Notes under the pieces: model-generated | The model's database searches: none | Told to the model about the DNA's origin: nothing | Seen by the model: only the letters and a program-made list of their open reading frames with translations | Source: Boswellia sacra | Taxonomy: Eukaryota; Streptophyta; Magnoliopsida; Sapindales; Burseraceae | Reading direction: 5' to 3' | Assembly (NCBI GenBank): GCA_013180625.2 | Contig: SNVD02004742.1 | Coordinates: forward strand, 1 to 64,000 | Length of the DNA stretch: 64,000 bases | Made by a program: the position numbers and the translations under genes | Shown here: piece after piece, positions 1-9,823 of the stretch | How the letters are laid out: every line of letters begins with the position of its first letter | How positions within the stretch are numbered: the first letter of the stretch is position 1

Positions 1-2
1 TG

Positions 3-418
3 TCTCCGTATAGGTTAGTATATGGTAAGCCATGTCACCTTCCAGTAGAGCTCGAACACAAAGCATGGTGGGCAGTAAAGCTTTGTAACATGGAGATGGA
101 TGCTGATGGAGAACAAAGGAAGCTTCAACTGCAAGAATTGGAAGAACTTAGAAATGATGCCTATGAGAATTCCAGAATTTACAAGGAGAGAACTAAGGCA
201 TTCATGATAAAATGATCTCAAGGAAGAATTTTGAAGTGGGACAGAAAGTTCTTTTATTTCATTCTCGCCTCAAGTTATTTCCAGGTATATTACGATCTCG
301 ATGGGTTGGACCTTTTGTTATTACTAATGTTTTTCCCAATGGTGCAGTGGAAAATGATAAGAGTACTTAAAAAACGGATAAAGTATCAAGGTGAATGGGC
401 ACAGTTGAAGCCTTACTG
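3..418 (+). pseudogene. pol remnant: integrase C-terminal region, frameshifted
   Basis: In frame from base 3 the translation begins [20 protein letters not shown], followed by an AWWA motif, typical of the end of the gypsy integrase core. A missing base near 204 shifts the frame; the next frame gives the integrase C-terminal sequence with a [12 protein letters not shown] stretch, then meets a stop near 370. A further shifted piece ends in LKPY just before 418. At least two lesions within 420 bases mean this copy cannot make a full integrase. In the family this domain binds LTR DNA and joins it to the target. Confidence 0.85.
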
Positions 419-941
419 ATGAGAATTCATGATGCAGGACATCGATGAGTACCTCTCTACGAGCCCACTTATTTGATGGGGGGTGTGAGGACAGATAACG
501 TCAGGCTGAGGACGTTAAACCAAGCGCTTATTGGGAGGCAACCCAATGTTTTTGAAATATAAATAAAAAGAGACAAAGAAAAGAAGGTAGTATTGATCAA
601 TTTTTTGTGTTTCGAGGAGATTCCTCTCATGGGCTATTATAATTGATCAGGTTTTATCTCTCTTTGCCATTTGTCTCATTTGCTTTGTTGTTTGTTTTTT
701 ACTTTCATTTGCTCTTGTGTTTTTATTTCCTTTATGTGTCTCTAATTTCTTTTCTTTTCTTTTCTTTTCTTTTTTTGTGTTTAATTTGATTATTCCATGC
801 TTCGAGTTCAGTTGTGTAACAGCTTGAGGAAACATTCAAACGGGAGTTGAAGCCATTGTTCGAAGGTTTGAAACGTGCATATCTGGGAGAAGAACAAACT
901 CAATCGCATTATCGGTAATATCTCTCCTTTTCTTCTCTTCA
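419..941 (+). other. Spacer between pol and accessory ORF 1
   Basis: No ORF. Bases 531-544 read TTGGGAGGCAACCC, a sequence recurrent just after pol in Athila-like elements. Bases 738-777 are a long pyrimidine tract of TTTTC repeats, followed by CAG at 809-811. Confidence 0.6.
738..811 (+). promoter_or_regulatory. Candidate 3' splice acceptor upstream of accessory ORFs
   Basis: A run of TTTTC repeats is followed by a T-rich stretch and TTCAG ending at 811, 130 bases before the ATG of the first accessory ORF. This has the look of a strong acceptor. Env-like genes in the same position of other LTR elements can be made from a spliced subgenomic RNA. The donor would lie outside the window, so use is inferred only. 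Confidence 0.35.
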
Positions 942-1496
942 ATGGATGCTGATATCTTTCTATCGAACCTTCGTAAATATTTCCCTTCACTTCCTCAAAA
1001 TGCTGTGTTTAAAATTTATAAAGTACGGATGACTAGACTTTGGGCGTTGATGCTCCTAAATGTGCCTGCGGATATCCGATGGCTTATCGAAGCCAAGGTG
1101 AGATTGTCCGGTGAGCCGGACATTAATCTCGCAAAATACATGCCTGGTCTAGGAAAGAGCTACTACGCCAAGAGGCGAAGAGCGAAAAGGTTACAAGTAT
1201 GTTATAAATGTGCTAGATGGAATTGTAACCAGACTTGTCGTTCATTAGGTTTTGCGTCCAGGAATAGAGAAGATAAACTTTCATTTATTAAGAATGGTTT
1301 GAGTAATGAGTCGCTGGATAATGTTTTGTTAACTCTCGAGTCACATTCTTGTGGACTTGTTCAGCGTGAATTGCTTAATCTATGGACACAATTTCGTGAT
1401 GAATTGCAGTGTTATAGTCTAGGGAATCTGACTAAAAACGACCCTGTTTGCCAGTTTATAAGAAAACTGGATGGGAAGCAAATCCCCGACTCATAG
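942..1496 (+). CDS. Retrotransposon accessory ORF 1: basic cysteine-rich protein, carlavirus NABP-like
   Basis: Intact ORF of 184 codons, ATG 942 to TAG 1494-1496. Residues 70-84 form a basic patch (LGKSYYAKRRRAKRL), followed at once by Cys87-x2-Cys90-x4-Cys95-x3-Cys99, which could hold zinc. Further cysteines are at 137, 157 and 170. A basic arm directly before a four-cysteine cluster, with a GKS-Y-A-RRRA type motif, resembles the small cysteine-rich nucleic-acid-binding proteins of carlaviruses, which bind nucleic acid and in some viruses act as silencing suppressors or alter host growth. That relation is from pattern recognition, not a search. No signal peptide or membrane span is seen, so a nuclear or cytoplasmic site is likely. 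A decayed homologue lies at 47740-48319 in element B, also next to a LOG gene. It could instead be an unrelated zinc-ribbon protein. Confidence 0.6.
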   Translation: MDADIFLSNLRKYFPSLPQNAVFKIYKVRMTRLWALMLLNVPADIRWLIEAKVRLSGEPDINLAKYMPGLGKSYYAKRRRAKRLQVCYKCARWNCNQTCRSLGFASRNREDKLSFIKNGLSNESLDNVLLTLESHSCGLVQRELLNLWTQFRDELQCYSLGNLTKNDPVCQFIRKLDGKQIPDS

Positions 1497-2038
1497 AAGG
1501 CGTTTCAGCCGTTACTGGACGTAAAACCAGAGGAAGATGTGAGCCACAATCACAACTACTTGTATATTTGAATGTGTGTTGTTGTTGTAGAATTTTTTTT
1601 CTTGTTTCTTTTGATCTGATTATCAATGTTGTTTTTGTGTTGTTGTTGTTTGTTGATTTTGTTTGTTTTAATTTCAAGTTTTCTTTTTGACAAACCATAT
1701 GACTACCCTATGGCATAAGTACACGTGGGAGACAAGTGTGGGGGTTTTGTCAACCCCCGCCGAAAGTGTATCTCCATTTTCCATGCTTCACGTGGGAGAC
1801 AAGTGTGTAGGTTTTGTCAAACCTCGCCGAAAGCATATCTCATTTTTTCAAATCTTGGGGCGATAAATCTGCATCGAGCAACCCCCACCGAAAGTATGTC
1901 CCCATGTGTCAAAATTTGAGAGTTTTATGGGTGTATATATACATTCTGCATATTTTCATATGTCATTCCATAACCTGTCTTGCAATTGAAAAGCATAATA
2001 TCTAACGTGTCTTACACAAGATTAGAGCACTTGTAGAA
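1497..2038 (+). other. Spacer between ORF 1 and LOG
   Basis: A T/G-rich stretch (about 1560-1690), rich in TTG and TTT, contains possible acceptor AGs. It is followed by a short tandem repeat and then AT-rich sequence leading to the LOG start codon. No coding signal is seen. Confidence 0.5.
1722..1905 (+). repeat. 67-bp tandem repeat, two full units and a partial
   Basis: CACGTGGGAGACAAGTGTG begins at 1722 and again at 1789, each followed by a TTTTGTCAA...CGCCGAAAG block. A third, partial unit with CCACCGAAAGTATGTCCCC lies near 1885. CACGTG is a G-box core. Related sequence is visible in element B near 47440-47540. Confidence 0.7.
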
Positions 2039-2689
2039 ATGGAGAAAACACCAATTCGGCGATTCCGCAATATATGCGTATTTTGCGGATCGCAATTTGG
2101 TAAAGATGGAGAGTTTACCACAGCAGCTCTTGATCTTGGTAGGACATTAGCTGCGAGGGGTATTAATTTGATTTATGGAGGGGGTAGTCTTGGGTTAATG
2201 GGGTGTGTGTCAACAGCTGCATCCCTAGGAGGGAGCAAAGTTCTCGGCATTATCCCTAAACCATTAGCTGTACGAGATATCGTAGGCAACACAATCGGGG
2301 AAGAGTTACAGGTCTCTAGTATGCATGAGCGTATTGCACATATGGTTGTTAAGTCCGATGCATTTATAGCTTTGCCGGGTGGTTATGGTACATTAGAGGA
2401 GATATTTCAAATCACCTCTTGGGCACAGCTAAACATCCATCGGAAACCCATTGGTTTGTTAAATGTTAATAATTTTTTTGATGGTTTGTTGTCCTTTCTT
2501 GATCAAGCTGTAGAAAAAAATTTCATCTCACCGTCAGCAAGGCAAATGCTGGTTACAGCTTCAACTGCAGGAGAGTTAATTGACAAACTACAAGAATTCG
2601 TCTATTCACCTGATCCAACAATGGCTCGGATAAATTGGTTTGGAGAAGGCAACAAAAGGCGTCAACTGGATTTAACCCTCCATCTGTAA
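2039..2689 (+). CDS. LOG-like: LOG-type cytokinin riboside 5'-monophosphate phosphoribohydrolase, carried by retrotransposon A
   Basis: Intact ORF of 216 codons, close to the usual size of plant LOG proteins. It starts MEKTPIRRFRNICVFCGS, then YGGGSLGLMG at 46-55, MHERIAHM around 95-102 and the catalytic signature PGGYGTLEE at 113-121, followed by TSWAQLNIHRKPIGLLNV. LOG enzymes release active cytokinin base from the ribotide, so they set local cytokinin level; plant members act in cytosol and nucleus. The ORF has no introns, whereas plant LOG genes normally have several, which fits capture through an RNA copy. It sits 542 bases after ORF 1 on the same strand, inside the retrotransposon and before its polypurine tract, so it is element-borne and not a neighbouring host gene. 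A diverged partner is at 46690-47255 in element B. Activity is inferred from intact motifs. Confidence 0.92.
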   Translation: MEKTPIRRFRNICVFCGSQFGKDGEFTTAALDLGRTLAARGINLIYGGGSLGLMGCVSTAASLGGSKVLGIIPKPLAVRDIVGNTIGEELQVSSMHERIAHMVVKSDAFIALPGGYGTLEEIFQITSWAQLNIHRKPIGLLNVNNFFDGLLSFLDQAVEKNFISPSARQMLVTASTAGELIDKLQEFVYSPDPTMARINWFGEGNKRRQLDLTLHL

Positions 2690-4650
2690 TCTCTATTTGC
2701 TGGTTTGCTTCGTTTTTGTTTGCTTTCTTTTTAGTGTGTTTATTTGAGATTTTTCATGTCGTTTCTTTTGAGCTTTTTCAGGTTATTTCTTTCGTCCCAG
2801 GTAATATTTTCTAATCTCGGTTTTTAGAGTGGTGGCTTAAAAAGTTCAAGTTCTCTTGAAACGCATTCTGGATCTCTTCAATCCATAATGGCTGAATAAG
2901 GAGGCTAACTTCTAAACTTTTTAGACCCATTCTAACTAACTTGTTTTTGTTTGCTGACTTGTTGAACTTTGTTATTTTATGAGTGAGTTTAGTTTTGCGT
3001 AATTTAGAGTTGTTATGTGTTTTTATCTTTATCAGTTTTGATTTAAAAAAAAACAATTGTGGAAAAGCCTGAGAATGGCAGAATATGGGGTTTCTTTAAC
3101 CCTTGAAACGCATTCTCTCTAAATAAATCTGTAGTTTGTTTATTTCATGTTATTTGAAGTGTCTTGTTTCTTGTTTTGTTCTTTCATAATAAAGGTATAT
3201 AGGCTGGAAACCTTAAGTCTGCGGGCTACTGGTCCTAAGGATTGTTGAAATATACAATCTTGACTCAGGTGTAACAACGCCACGTACCTCTTTTCTTGCA
3301 TTTTGTGGGTCGATGATAAGATAATGATTGAATTAAGAATAACTCTTGGAAAATGATAAATGATGCATGGATCTGTGTGCTTGAAATGTTTATTGGTTTT
3401 CGCTTTGCCTTCGATTCCTTGTACAACATTGAGCACTGAGCTATTATCACTGAGTTATTTGTTTACTTAGAGAAGGTTTATGTAATTTAAATGTTTCTTC
3501 AGATTTCAATGAATTCTAGAACTTGTTTGATGGTCACTCGAGGCGAAATCCTAGACTGTGCAACATTGGGGAAATGATTTAGGCCATCTTTGGACCGTTT
3601 GAGCCTTAATAGCCAACCTTGACTGAAATTGATCCCTAGTTACCCCTTTGAGCCTCTGTAAGCCTTTTTCTTTGTTAACTCACTAAAAGATTTCCTAACC
3701 TCAAATGAATTTGTTCCAAACAGTTTATCCCTTACCTATGAGCATGTAGATCATTCACAATTAAATTCTGAGCTATGTTCTGGTTTTGGGAAGTTAGAGG
3801 AGGTTGGGATGTGTCATGAGCAATACAAGTGAGTTCTATTGTGTTTAAATAAAAAAAAAAGAAGAAAAAAAAACAATCTGTACTTATCGTCCACGTACTT
3901 ACACATTGAGGACAATGTGTTGTTTAAGTGTGGGGGAGGGGAAGTGTAATAAAAAAAAAAGAAAAAAAAAAGAGAACAAAAGAAGAAGAATAAGAGATCT
4001 ATACCCTTGGTGTTCTTAAAAAGAATGAAACAACAAAGTGTGGGGGTGTAGTTTCCTTTGTTTTCTGCGAAAAAAAAAGATTGAGTGTTCTAAATAAGTT
4101 TGGGGGAGTAACCTGGTGAATTAAAATAAAGTTTGTTATAGGGTTGAGCTCTACATAGTCTTGAATGATTATGTGTTTGTGGGTGATTTGAGCCAAATTA
4201 TTATCCTTTATCATACCTTCACCCAAGCCAAACGTTACAAGCTTAATAAAGTCCTACTTGATCCTTGGTGTTGTGCATGTCTACATTAGTGGAGAGTGAC
4301 TTGAAAAGCAGGCCTATGGAGTTCATTTATACACACATCTTCAATATTAAATATGATTCATTTTTATGCATAAACTCATCCGGGTTACAAGTGATTAGGT
4401 GAGAATGGCTCTACACACACACACTTGAGGAATTGAAGTGAAGCGAAACTAATCTTTGATATGAAATTCTTGATCAAGTGCATTATTTTGAAGTTTTCCT
4501 TGGGTTATAATTAAGTACAATCTTTGAGGCCTATTTGCAAGATGAAGCATTTGTGTGTTTTAATTTTTTTGTTGATTCTGTTTCGGTTTAGTTTTATTTC
4601 ATATTGTCGTAGTTGCTCGAGGACTAGCAAAGTCTAAGTGTGGGGGAATT
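2690..4650 (+). other. Long non-coding region between LOG and the 3' LTR of A
   Basis: About 1.96 kb without a convincing ORF. Several blocks recur in element B on the other strand, for example the sequence around 3200-3290 with CTGCGGGCTACTGGTCCTAA (B: near 46250-46280) and around 2835-2860 (B: near 46460-46480). GTGTGGGGG-type purine runs occur at about 3930, 4040, 4100 and 4638; only the last abuts the LTR. Confidence 0.6.
4636..4650 (+). other. Polypurine tract of element A
   Basis: AAGTGTGGGGGAATT immediately precedes the LTR start TGATAAGTG. This is the expected site for plus-strand DNA priming. Confidence 0.75.
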
Positions 4651-6076
4651 TGATAAGTGTCTATTTATATATCATTTTCATATCAATTCGTCCATGTTTC
4701 TTTGCTATATTCCTGGTATTTTTATGTTTTTGTGTGGTTTTTGATGTTTGTAGGAGTTTTGGAGGAACTTACACAAAATTGGAGTAAAACCCTTCATTTT
4801 CACCTCTGCTAGTCAACCAATTTCTTGGAGTTGATTGTATCGATATACAATTAACCGGATAACATGCTATATACCATTGAAAAGCTCTCGAAGTCTATTT
4901 TCTGGAGAAATTTACGGTTCACGAATTTATGTAGTGTACCGAAAGTTGTGATAAAAATGGTATGAGAAGTGTATATTTGTAATTCCATATATCACTGTAG
5001 CATGTTATTAAATACGGGGCACTGTAGCAAGTTACTGTAGCAGAGTATTTAAACACATTTTAGGGTTTTATTTTCATAACTTGAAGAGGGGAAAACGTGG
5101 GAGGAGGCTGCATTTCTGGATTTCTCTCATCCCTTGGAGTTCTTGAAGGAGAAAGAAGATTTTGAAAGAGGAGGAACTACAATTCCAAGAAGATTCATCT
5201 ACAAAGAAGATTTTCAAAGAATTTGCTAAGTTCTTTCTTTCCTTTTCAATTCTGGAATTTCTCTGTATTGTATTTGTTATTCTGATTGAATATGTGTAAC
5301 TAAATCTGAATTGGTTGAGGGTGATTTTCAAAGCCCTTGATATGGATTTTGTGAGTTGATTGTGTAAGAAATTGTTATCCAATTCTCTAATTGAAGTTGC
5401 TTGTATTTTCCCATATCTAATGCTTATGATTGCTTACTGATTGTATTTGGAATGGCCAACTGAATATAATCTGTTGTTGTCTATTGCTAGATTAGAAATC
5501 TTGATCCGTAATTGTCATGAATTTCCAATCATTAGTAGCAAAATTGTGATCAGAGATTGCAATTGGAAAATACAACCTAGGTTAAATAATCCGAACTTGT
5601 GTGATTATTGCTTAGATCAACCTATCTTTCTCATCGTAATGCTTCCATTGAATTAAACTCAGAGAGCTTGTTCTAGGTTGTTTAATGGATAGAGATTAAA
5701 TAAAGAGCTTGTTTTATTTAACAACAAAGTAAGGAAAGATTGGGATAACAGAGCTTGTTGTTATCTACGGTTGATAACTTCAATGCTGTAATTGGATTAC
5801 AATTCTATGTTAATTCACAAATTCATATCTTGTGGCAGAGAAAGAACCCTTAACCAAGTGTCTCTCATTGATCTTTCATTCAAATTAACTTCTGTTTTGT
5901 TATTCTTACTTTGCATTCTTATTTCATTTAGTTAATCATTCAACAAAACCCCCCCTGTTTAGTTTATTGTTGCTGGAAATAACAAATTCAATTAGAATCA
6001 ATCCTCGTGGGAACGATATCTACTTATCACTTTATTACTTGTGCGACTAGTATACTTGCTAGTTTCGAACGCATCA
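4651..6076 (+). mobile_element. 3' LTR of element A
   Basis: It starts TGATAAGTGTCTATT right after the polypurine tract and ends CGAACGCATCA, giving TG...CA ends and 1426 bp. A TATTTAAA box near 5045 could be the promoter. The same LTR family appears on the minus strand at 57619-58745 plus 48340-48509. The right boundary is set by the switch to CACTA TNP2 sequence. Confidence 0.85.
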
Positions 6077-6121
6077 GCTACCATTATACTGACTTTCGAT
6101 TCTAACTATGTGTTCGTATAG

Positions 6122-6823
6122 GTTCACTCTTTACAAGAGACCTCAGATGTATCACTATCCAAGGAAATCATCAATTTAGCTAATGGGCCTAAATCGGGCG
6201 CACATCGCTATAAATCTTATGTGGTTAACGGCTTCAAATTTCGAACCAAAGACACAGATAAGCACAAGATAACTCAGCAATGTGGTGTTATTTTGAAGGC
6301 TGATACCATGAGCTATGCTAGTGCACGATATAAAAATCCCCTTTCAGGCAGTGTTACATTTCTTGGAGTGTTAACAGATATAATTCAAATTCGTTATGTC
6401 AATGACATGACTTTTATGTTGTTCAAGTGTGATTGGGTTGATAATCGGATTGGAAAGAAGTGTGATGAATTTGACTTCACGATGGTTAATTTTAATAATC
6501 TATTATATAAAGATAATCATGTGGATGATGAACCTTTCATTTTAGCAGAACAAGCTGAGCAAGTTTGTTATATTCAAGATCCAATGGATGAAGATTGGCA
6601 TGTTGTGCTTAAAATGACAATGAGAGATACATATGATTTCAATTCCAAAAGTTCATCTACCGCAAACATGGTGCCACAAGTTAAGCTATATACACAACAA
6701 GAATTTGATGAAAGGGGTTATTTTCGTGAGGAAGATGTTCAATGGGTTCGGCAAGGAGTTGAAGGCACAACAATTATCATCAATACAGAAGACAACGATG
6801 ATGAGATGGACGATATTGATTGA
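6122..6823 (+). pseudogene. CACTA transposase TNP2, C-terminal exon (DUF4216 region), 5'-truncated
   Basis: An open stretch of 233 codons plus a stop begins after an acceptor (CGTATAG) at 6121 and ends TGA 6821-6823. It includes ANGPKSGAHRYKSYVVNGF, FRTKDTDKHKITQQCGV and a VYFLGVLTDI-like block, and ends in an acidic tail (NTEDNDDEMDDID), as in the DUF4216 part of plant TNP2 transposases. The catalytic part upstream has been separated by the LTR at 4651-6076. The exon itself has no lesion, so retrotransposon A landed in a gene that was still fairly fresh. Confidence 0.88.
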
Positions 6824-7069
6824 CTACTCTTTTGGGCATGCTCTATTTTTCTGTCATTTTGTATCTTATTGTGGTTTTGCTGGGCATTTGTCATATATCC
6901 TCCCTCGAATGGATGTAACAATAATTTTCTTTGAATGAAGTAAATATTTTGTTCTTTTTTGTTTTTCTTAAACGGATTGTGATTTTTTTTATATGCATAT
7001 GTTTCATATTGTGATATATACAAAATGATGTTAACATGGTTATCTATTTTTGTTTTTTTGTAGGTAACT

Positions 7070-8988
7070 ATGCCACCAAAGAGACATCGAGACATTTCAA
7101 TGGAGAGTATAATACAACGGGAAGCAGAATCTCGACGACAATCGACATCTTCCCAAACTCAGACAAATAATGAAGAGCAAGGTATCTACATAAATAACAT
7201 TTCTTTACTAATTAATATGTAAAGTTGTTTTCTCATTTGTTTCTTTGTTTTTCAGATGATGGTGGTACGTCAAAGGTTGTAAAAGGTCGTGGATCAGCTC
7301 GCACTATTTGGGAGTGGGGAACAGGGCAAAGGTTGCATGTAGAGTTTAACTCTCAGTGGCAACCAATAAATGCAAACAAAGATAAATTTACCTCCCAACT
7401 TGGAATCATAGCAAAGAATGGCAACATGGCTCCACTGACTTGTCCACGATGGCAAAACATGCCACAACATCTTTTAGATGACTTTTGGAAAGAAGTAAAG
7501 GTGAGTAATTTATATGAAATTCTTGGGTTATAACATATTTTTTGGTATCTATATTAATCTATTATGATTTGTGGTTGTAGGATAATACAGATGTTCCTGA
7601 CGAGTATAGAGTTCATTTTCTAAAAGCAGTTGGGAATCTTTGGAGGGATTGGAAAGCTCGTGTTAAGAGAGAGTATTACAAGAAATTTGATACAGATGAG
7701 GATCGGTTAGCTTTCACTCCTCCTAGAGTTAACCCGGACCAGTGCCAAAGTATATGTCTAACTCAACACATGATATATATACCCAAATAGTTATTTGTAA
7801 GTAGTCATAAATTCTGTAATACTTATACTTTTGAAATTGTTTGTATTATAGGAAGTTGCAGAGAAGAATAAGATAAACCGTGCACAACAAGTTGCACTTC
7901 ATCGCACAGGTCGTACGTCGTTTGCCCAGAAGCGGGAAGAGGTAAGTTTTACATAACTATGAATGCGTCTTTATCTACATGCTATTTTTTAGTAGTTATG
8001 AAAATGCTACTTCTATTGAGATATAAAGGAAGTAGTTGTCTTTCTATTATGTTACCATATATTGCTTAGAAATGGGATGTTTTTATTTTTTATCATGTTT
8101 TTGATAAGTAACTTCATTTTGTAAGTACTTGTACATCGTGATACAGCTTTATATTTGAGTTTTTTTTTTTTGGTTAGATGATAAGAAAGGGCGAACAAAC
8201 TGATCGTATTAGTGTCTTCATCAAAACTAGAACAAAAAGTAATGGAGAAATAGGTGATAGTGAAAGTGCAGAAATAATAGTAAGTTCTACATTTCTTTGA
8301 ACATATATTCATCTAGTATGTACGAATTTACTTTGCTTATTGTTTTATCTTCTTTAACTTGTTATTTGTTTTCATAATTTTGTAGAGTCAATTTAATGAG
8401 GGTTTGTCTCAATTTACACAAGAGCAACAAACTCAAGATGTGAGAGAAGAGGTATTTGGAAACGTAATGGGACCTGATCATCGTGGCTATGCTCGGACAT
8501 ACGGTTATGGTCCATCTCCCATTGACATTCACGGATGTAGCAGCTCATCTGATAATCAATTGAGGGAGCAGTTTAGTGCCTTACAGCAAGCACACAACAA
8601 TTTGAATACTGCTTACAACAACTTGCAGGAAGAATACAACAACTTGAAGATGACGCATGCTGAGGTCCTTTCCTTTCTGCAGGAGACGTTTCCAGAATTT
8701 GCACAGCGGCATGCAAACAGATCGGTATTCACATATTTCCATAAAAGTTGAAAGTTTTGAATGATTCATATTTTAACTTGCGTTTGACATTCTTTTTTCT
8801 GAATAGGTTCCAGATGCTTCAAGTGGACATCGAAGTCGTTTTCACCTTGATAGTCATGGAACAAATAATATCACACATGACCCATCAGATGAGGAACATG
8901 AGTACGTATAAACAATCATATTTGTTCAAAATTAAATAATCATATTAAATGAATAATATCTAAGTTACAAATTTATTCTTGCAGGTAA
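7070..8988 (+). CDS. CACTA TNPA-like second gene (Transposase_24 type), about eight exons
   Basis: Exons read by eye: 7070-7181, 7256-7500, 7581-7749, 7852-7941, 8178-8279, 8386-8724, 8807-8901 and 8985-8988 (stop TAA). The start MPPKRHRDISMES is basic, followed by a GRGSARTIWEWGTGQRLHV block and LKAVGNLWRDWKARVKREYY, typical of the Ptta/En/Spm Transposase_24 family. Exon 6 ends in a coiled coil (LQQAHNNLNTAYNNLQEEYN). In En/Spm this protein binds subterminal repeats and helps transposition. All junctions keep frame except exon 3 to 4: the obvious GT at 7750 leaves phase 1, and joining it to the AG at 7851 gives a quick stop. Either a different donor is used or this copy is broken there. Confidence 0.78.
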
Positions 8989-9322
8989 GTTCAAGTTTTT
9001 TGGTTTGCACTTATGTGGAGGTTTATGGACTCTTAGTTTTGTGGTTTGCACTTATGTGGAGTTTGATGAACTCTTAGAGATGTTTAACCATTTGCTTATT
9101 GTTAGATGTGTTAAACTATGTAAATTATGATACAGTTACATTTGATTTGTTTATTACAATATGTTTAAAACCACTTATATGAGATGCTTTTATATTCTGA
9201 ATTACCTTTATATTAATATTGAATGCATATAATTATTGAAATGTTATGGAATACTATTTTTTGAGGTAGCTGAACTGAATTTGTGAACAGCAGGTGTGAA
9301 TTAAATAAAAACAAATTGTTGT

Positions 9323-9812
9323 GGTAAACAGAAACGCTTTTTACGGCGGTTTATGGACCGTCGCAAATAAAAATCGTAGCAAACATATGCGGCGGTTTCA
9401 TGTTCGACGTAAAAACATTTTTTACGGCGGTTACAATGTTCGACGTAAAAACATTTTTTACGGCGGTTACAATGTTCGACGTAAAAATGTTTTTTACGAC
9501 GGTTTTCGTCTTCGACGTTAAAACATTTTTTACGGCGATTATGATGTTCGACGCAAAAAATTTTTTTGCGGCGGTTAAATGTTCGACGTAAGAAATTTAT
9601 ATACGGCGGTTTTAAACCGCCGCAAAAGGGTGTGACAATTTCGTTGTCCTTTTTTACGTCGAACACGAAAACTGCCGTATAAATTTTTTTACGGTGGACA
9701 AAAACCGCCGTAAATCCTTTTACTGTGGTTGCTTTTATGGCAGACGAAAACCATCGTATAACCGCCGTAAAAGGTTATTTACGGCGGTTTTTGTCCGCCG
9801 TAAATAATGTAG
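9323..9812. repeat. CACTA subterminal repeats, TACGGCGG family
   Basis: More than ten copies of TTTACGGCGG or its complement CCGCCGTAAA occur in both orientations, with a ~36-bp sub-array between about 9400 and 9530. Such repeats are binding sites for the TNPA-type protein in En/Spm elements. Short ORFs inside are repeat artefacts. Confidence 0.85.
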
Positions 9813-9823
9813 TCTGTTTAGTG

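Larger units (their letters stand above)
1..6076 (+). mobile_element. LTR retrotransposon copy A (Ty3/gypsy, Athila-like), 3' part
   Basis: The order is the end of pol, a spacer with the motif TTGGGAGGCAACCC, a 184-aa ORF, a LOG ORF, about 2 kb of non-coding DNA, a purine-rich tract and a 3' LTR. Extra ORFs between pol and the 3' LTR occupy the place where Athila elements carry env-like genes. The 5' LTR, gag and most of pol lie left of the window. The element ended up inside the TNP2 gene of a CACTA transposon: sequence right after the LTR (6077 on) is an intron and exon of that gene. A related element on the minus strand (43665-59543) has the same two accessory genes. Family placement rests on layout and motif only, not on a phylogeny. 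Confidence 0.85.
6077..9823 (+). mobile_element. 3' half of an autonomous-type CACTA (En/Spm) transposon
   Basis: It contains the C-terminal end of TNP2, a multi-exon TNPA-like gene and an array of TACGGCGG subterminal repeats, ending in a decayed TAGTG at 9819-9823. The left half is cut off by insertion of retrotransposon A and lies outside the window. Confidence 0.85.

Noticed and set aside
9400..9560. Regularly spaced ~36-bp repeats that look like a CRISPR array
   Set aside because: Eukaryotic context, no unique spacers, no cas genes; they are CACTA subterminal repeats.
9301..9666. Overlapping ORFs on both strands with a repeated FDVKTFFTAV or CNRRKKCFYVEH pattern
   Set aside because: They are translations of the CACTA subterminal TACGGCGG repeats, not proteins.
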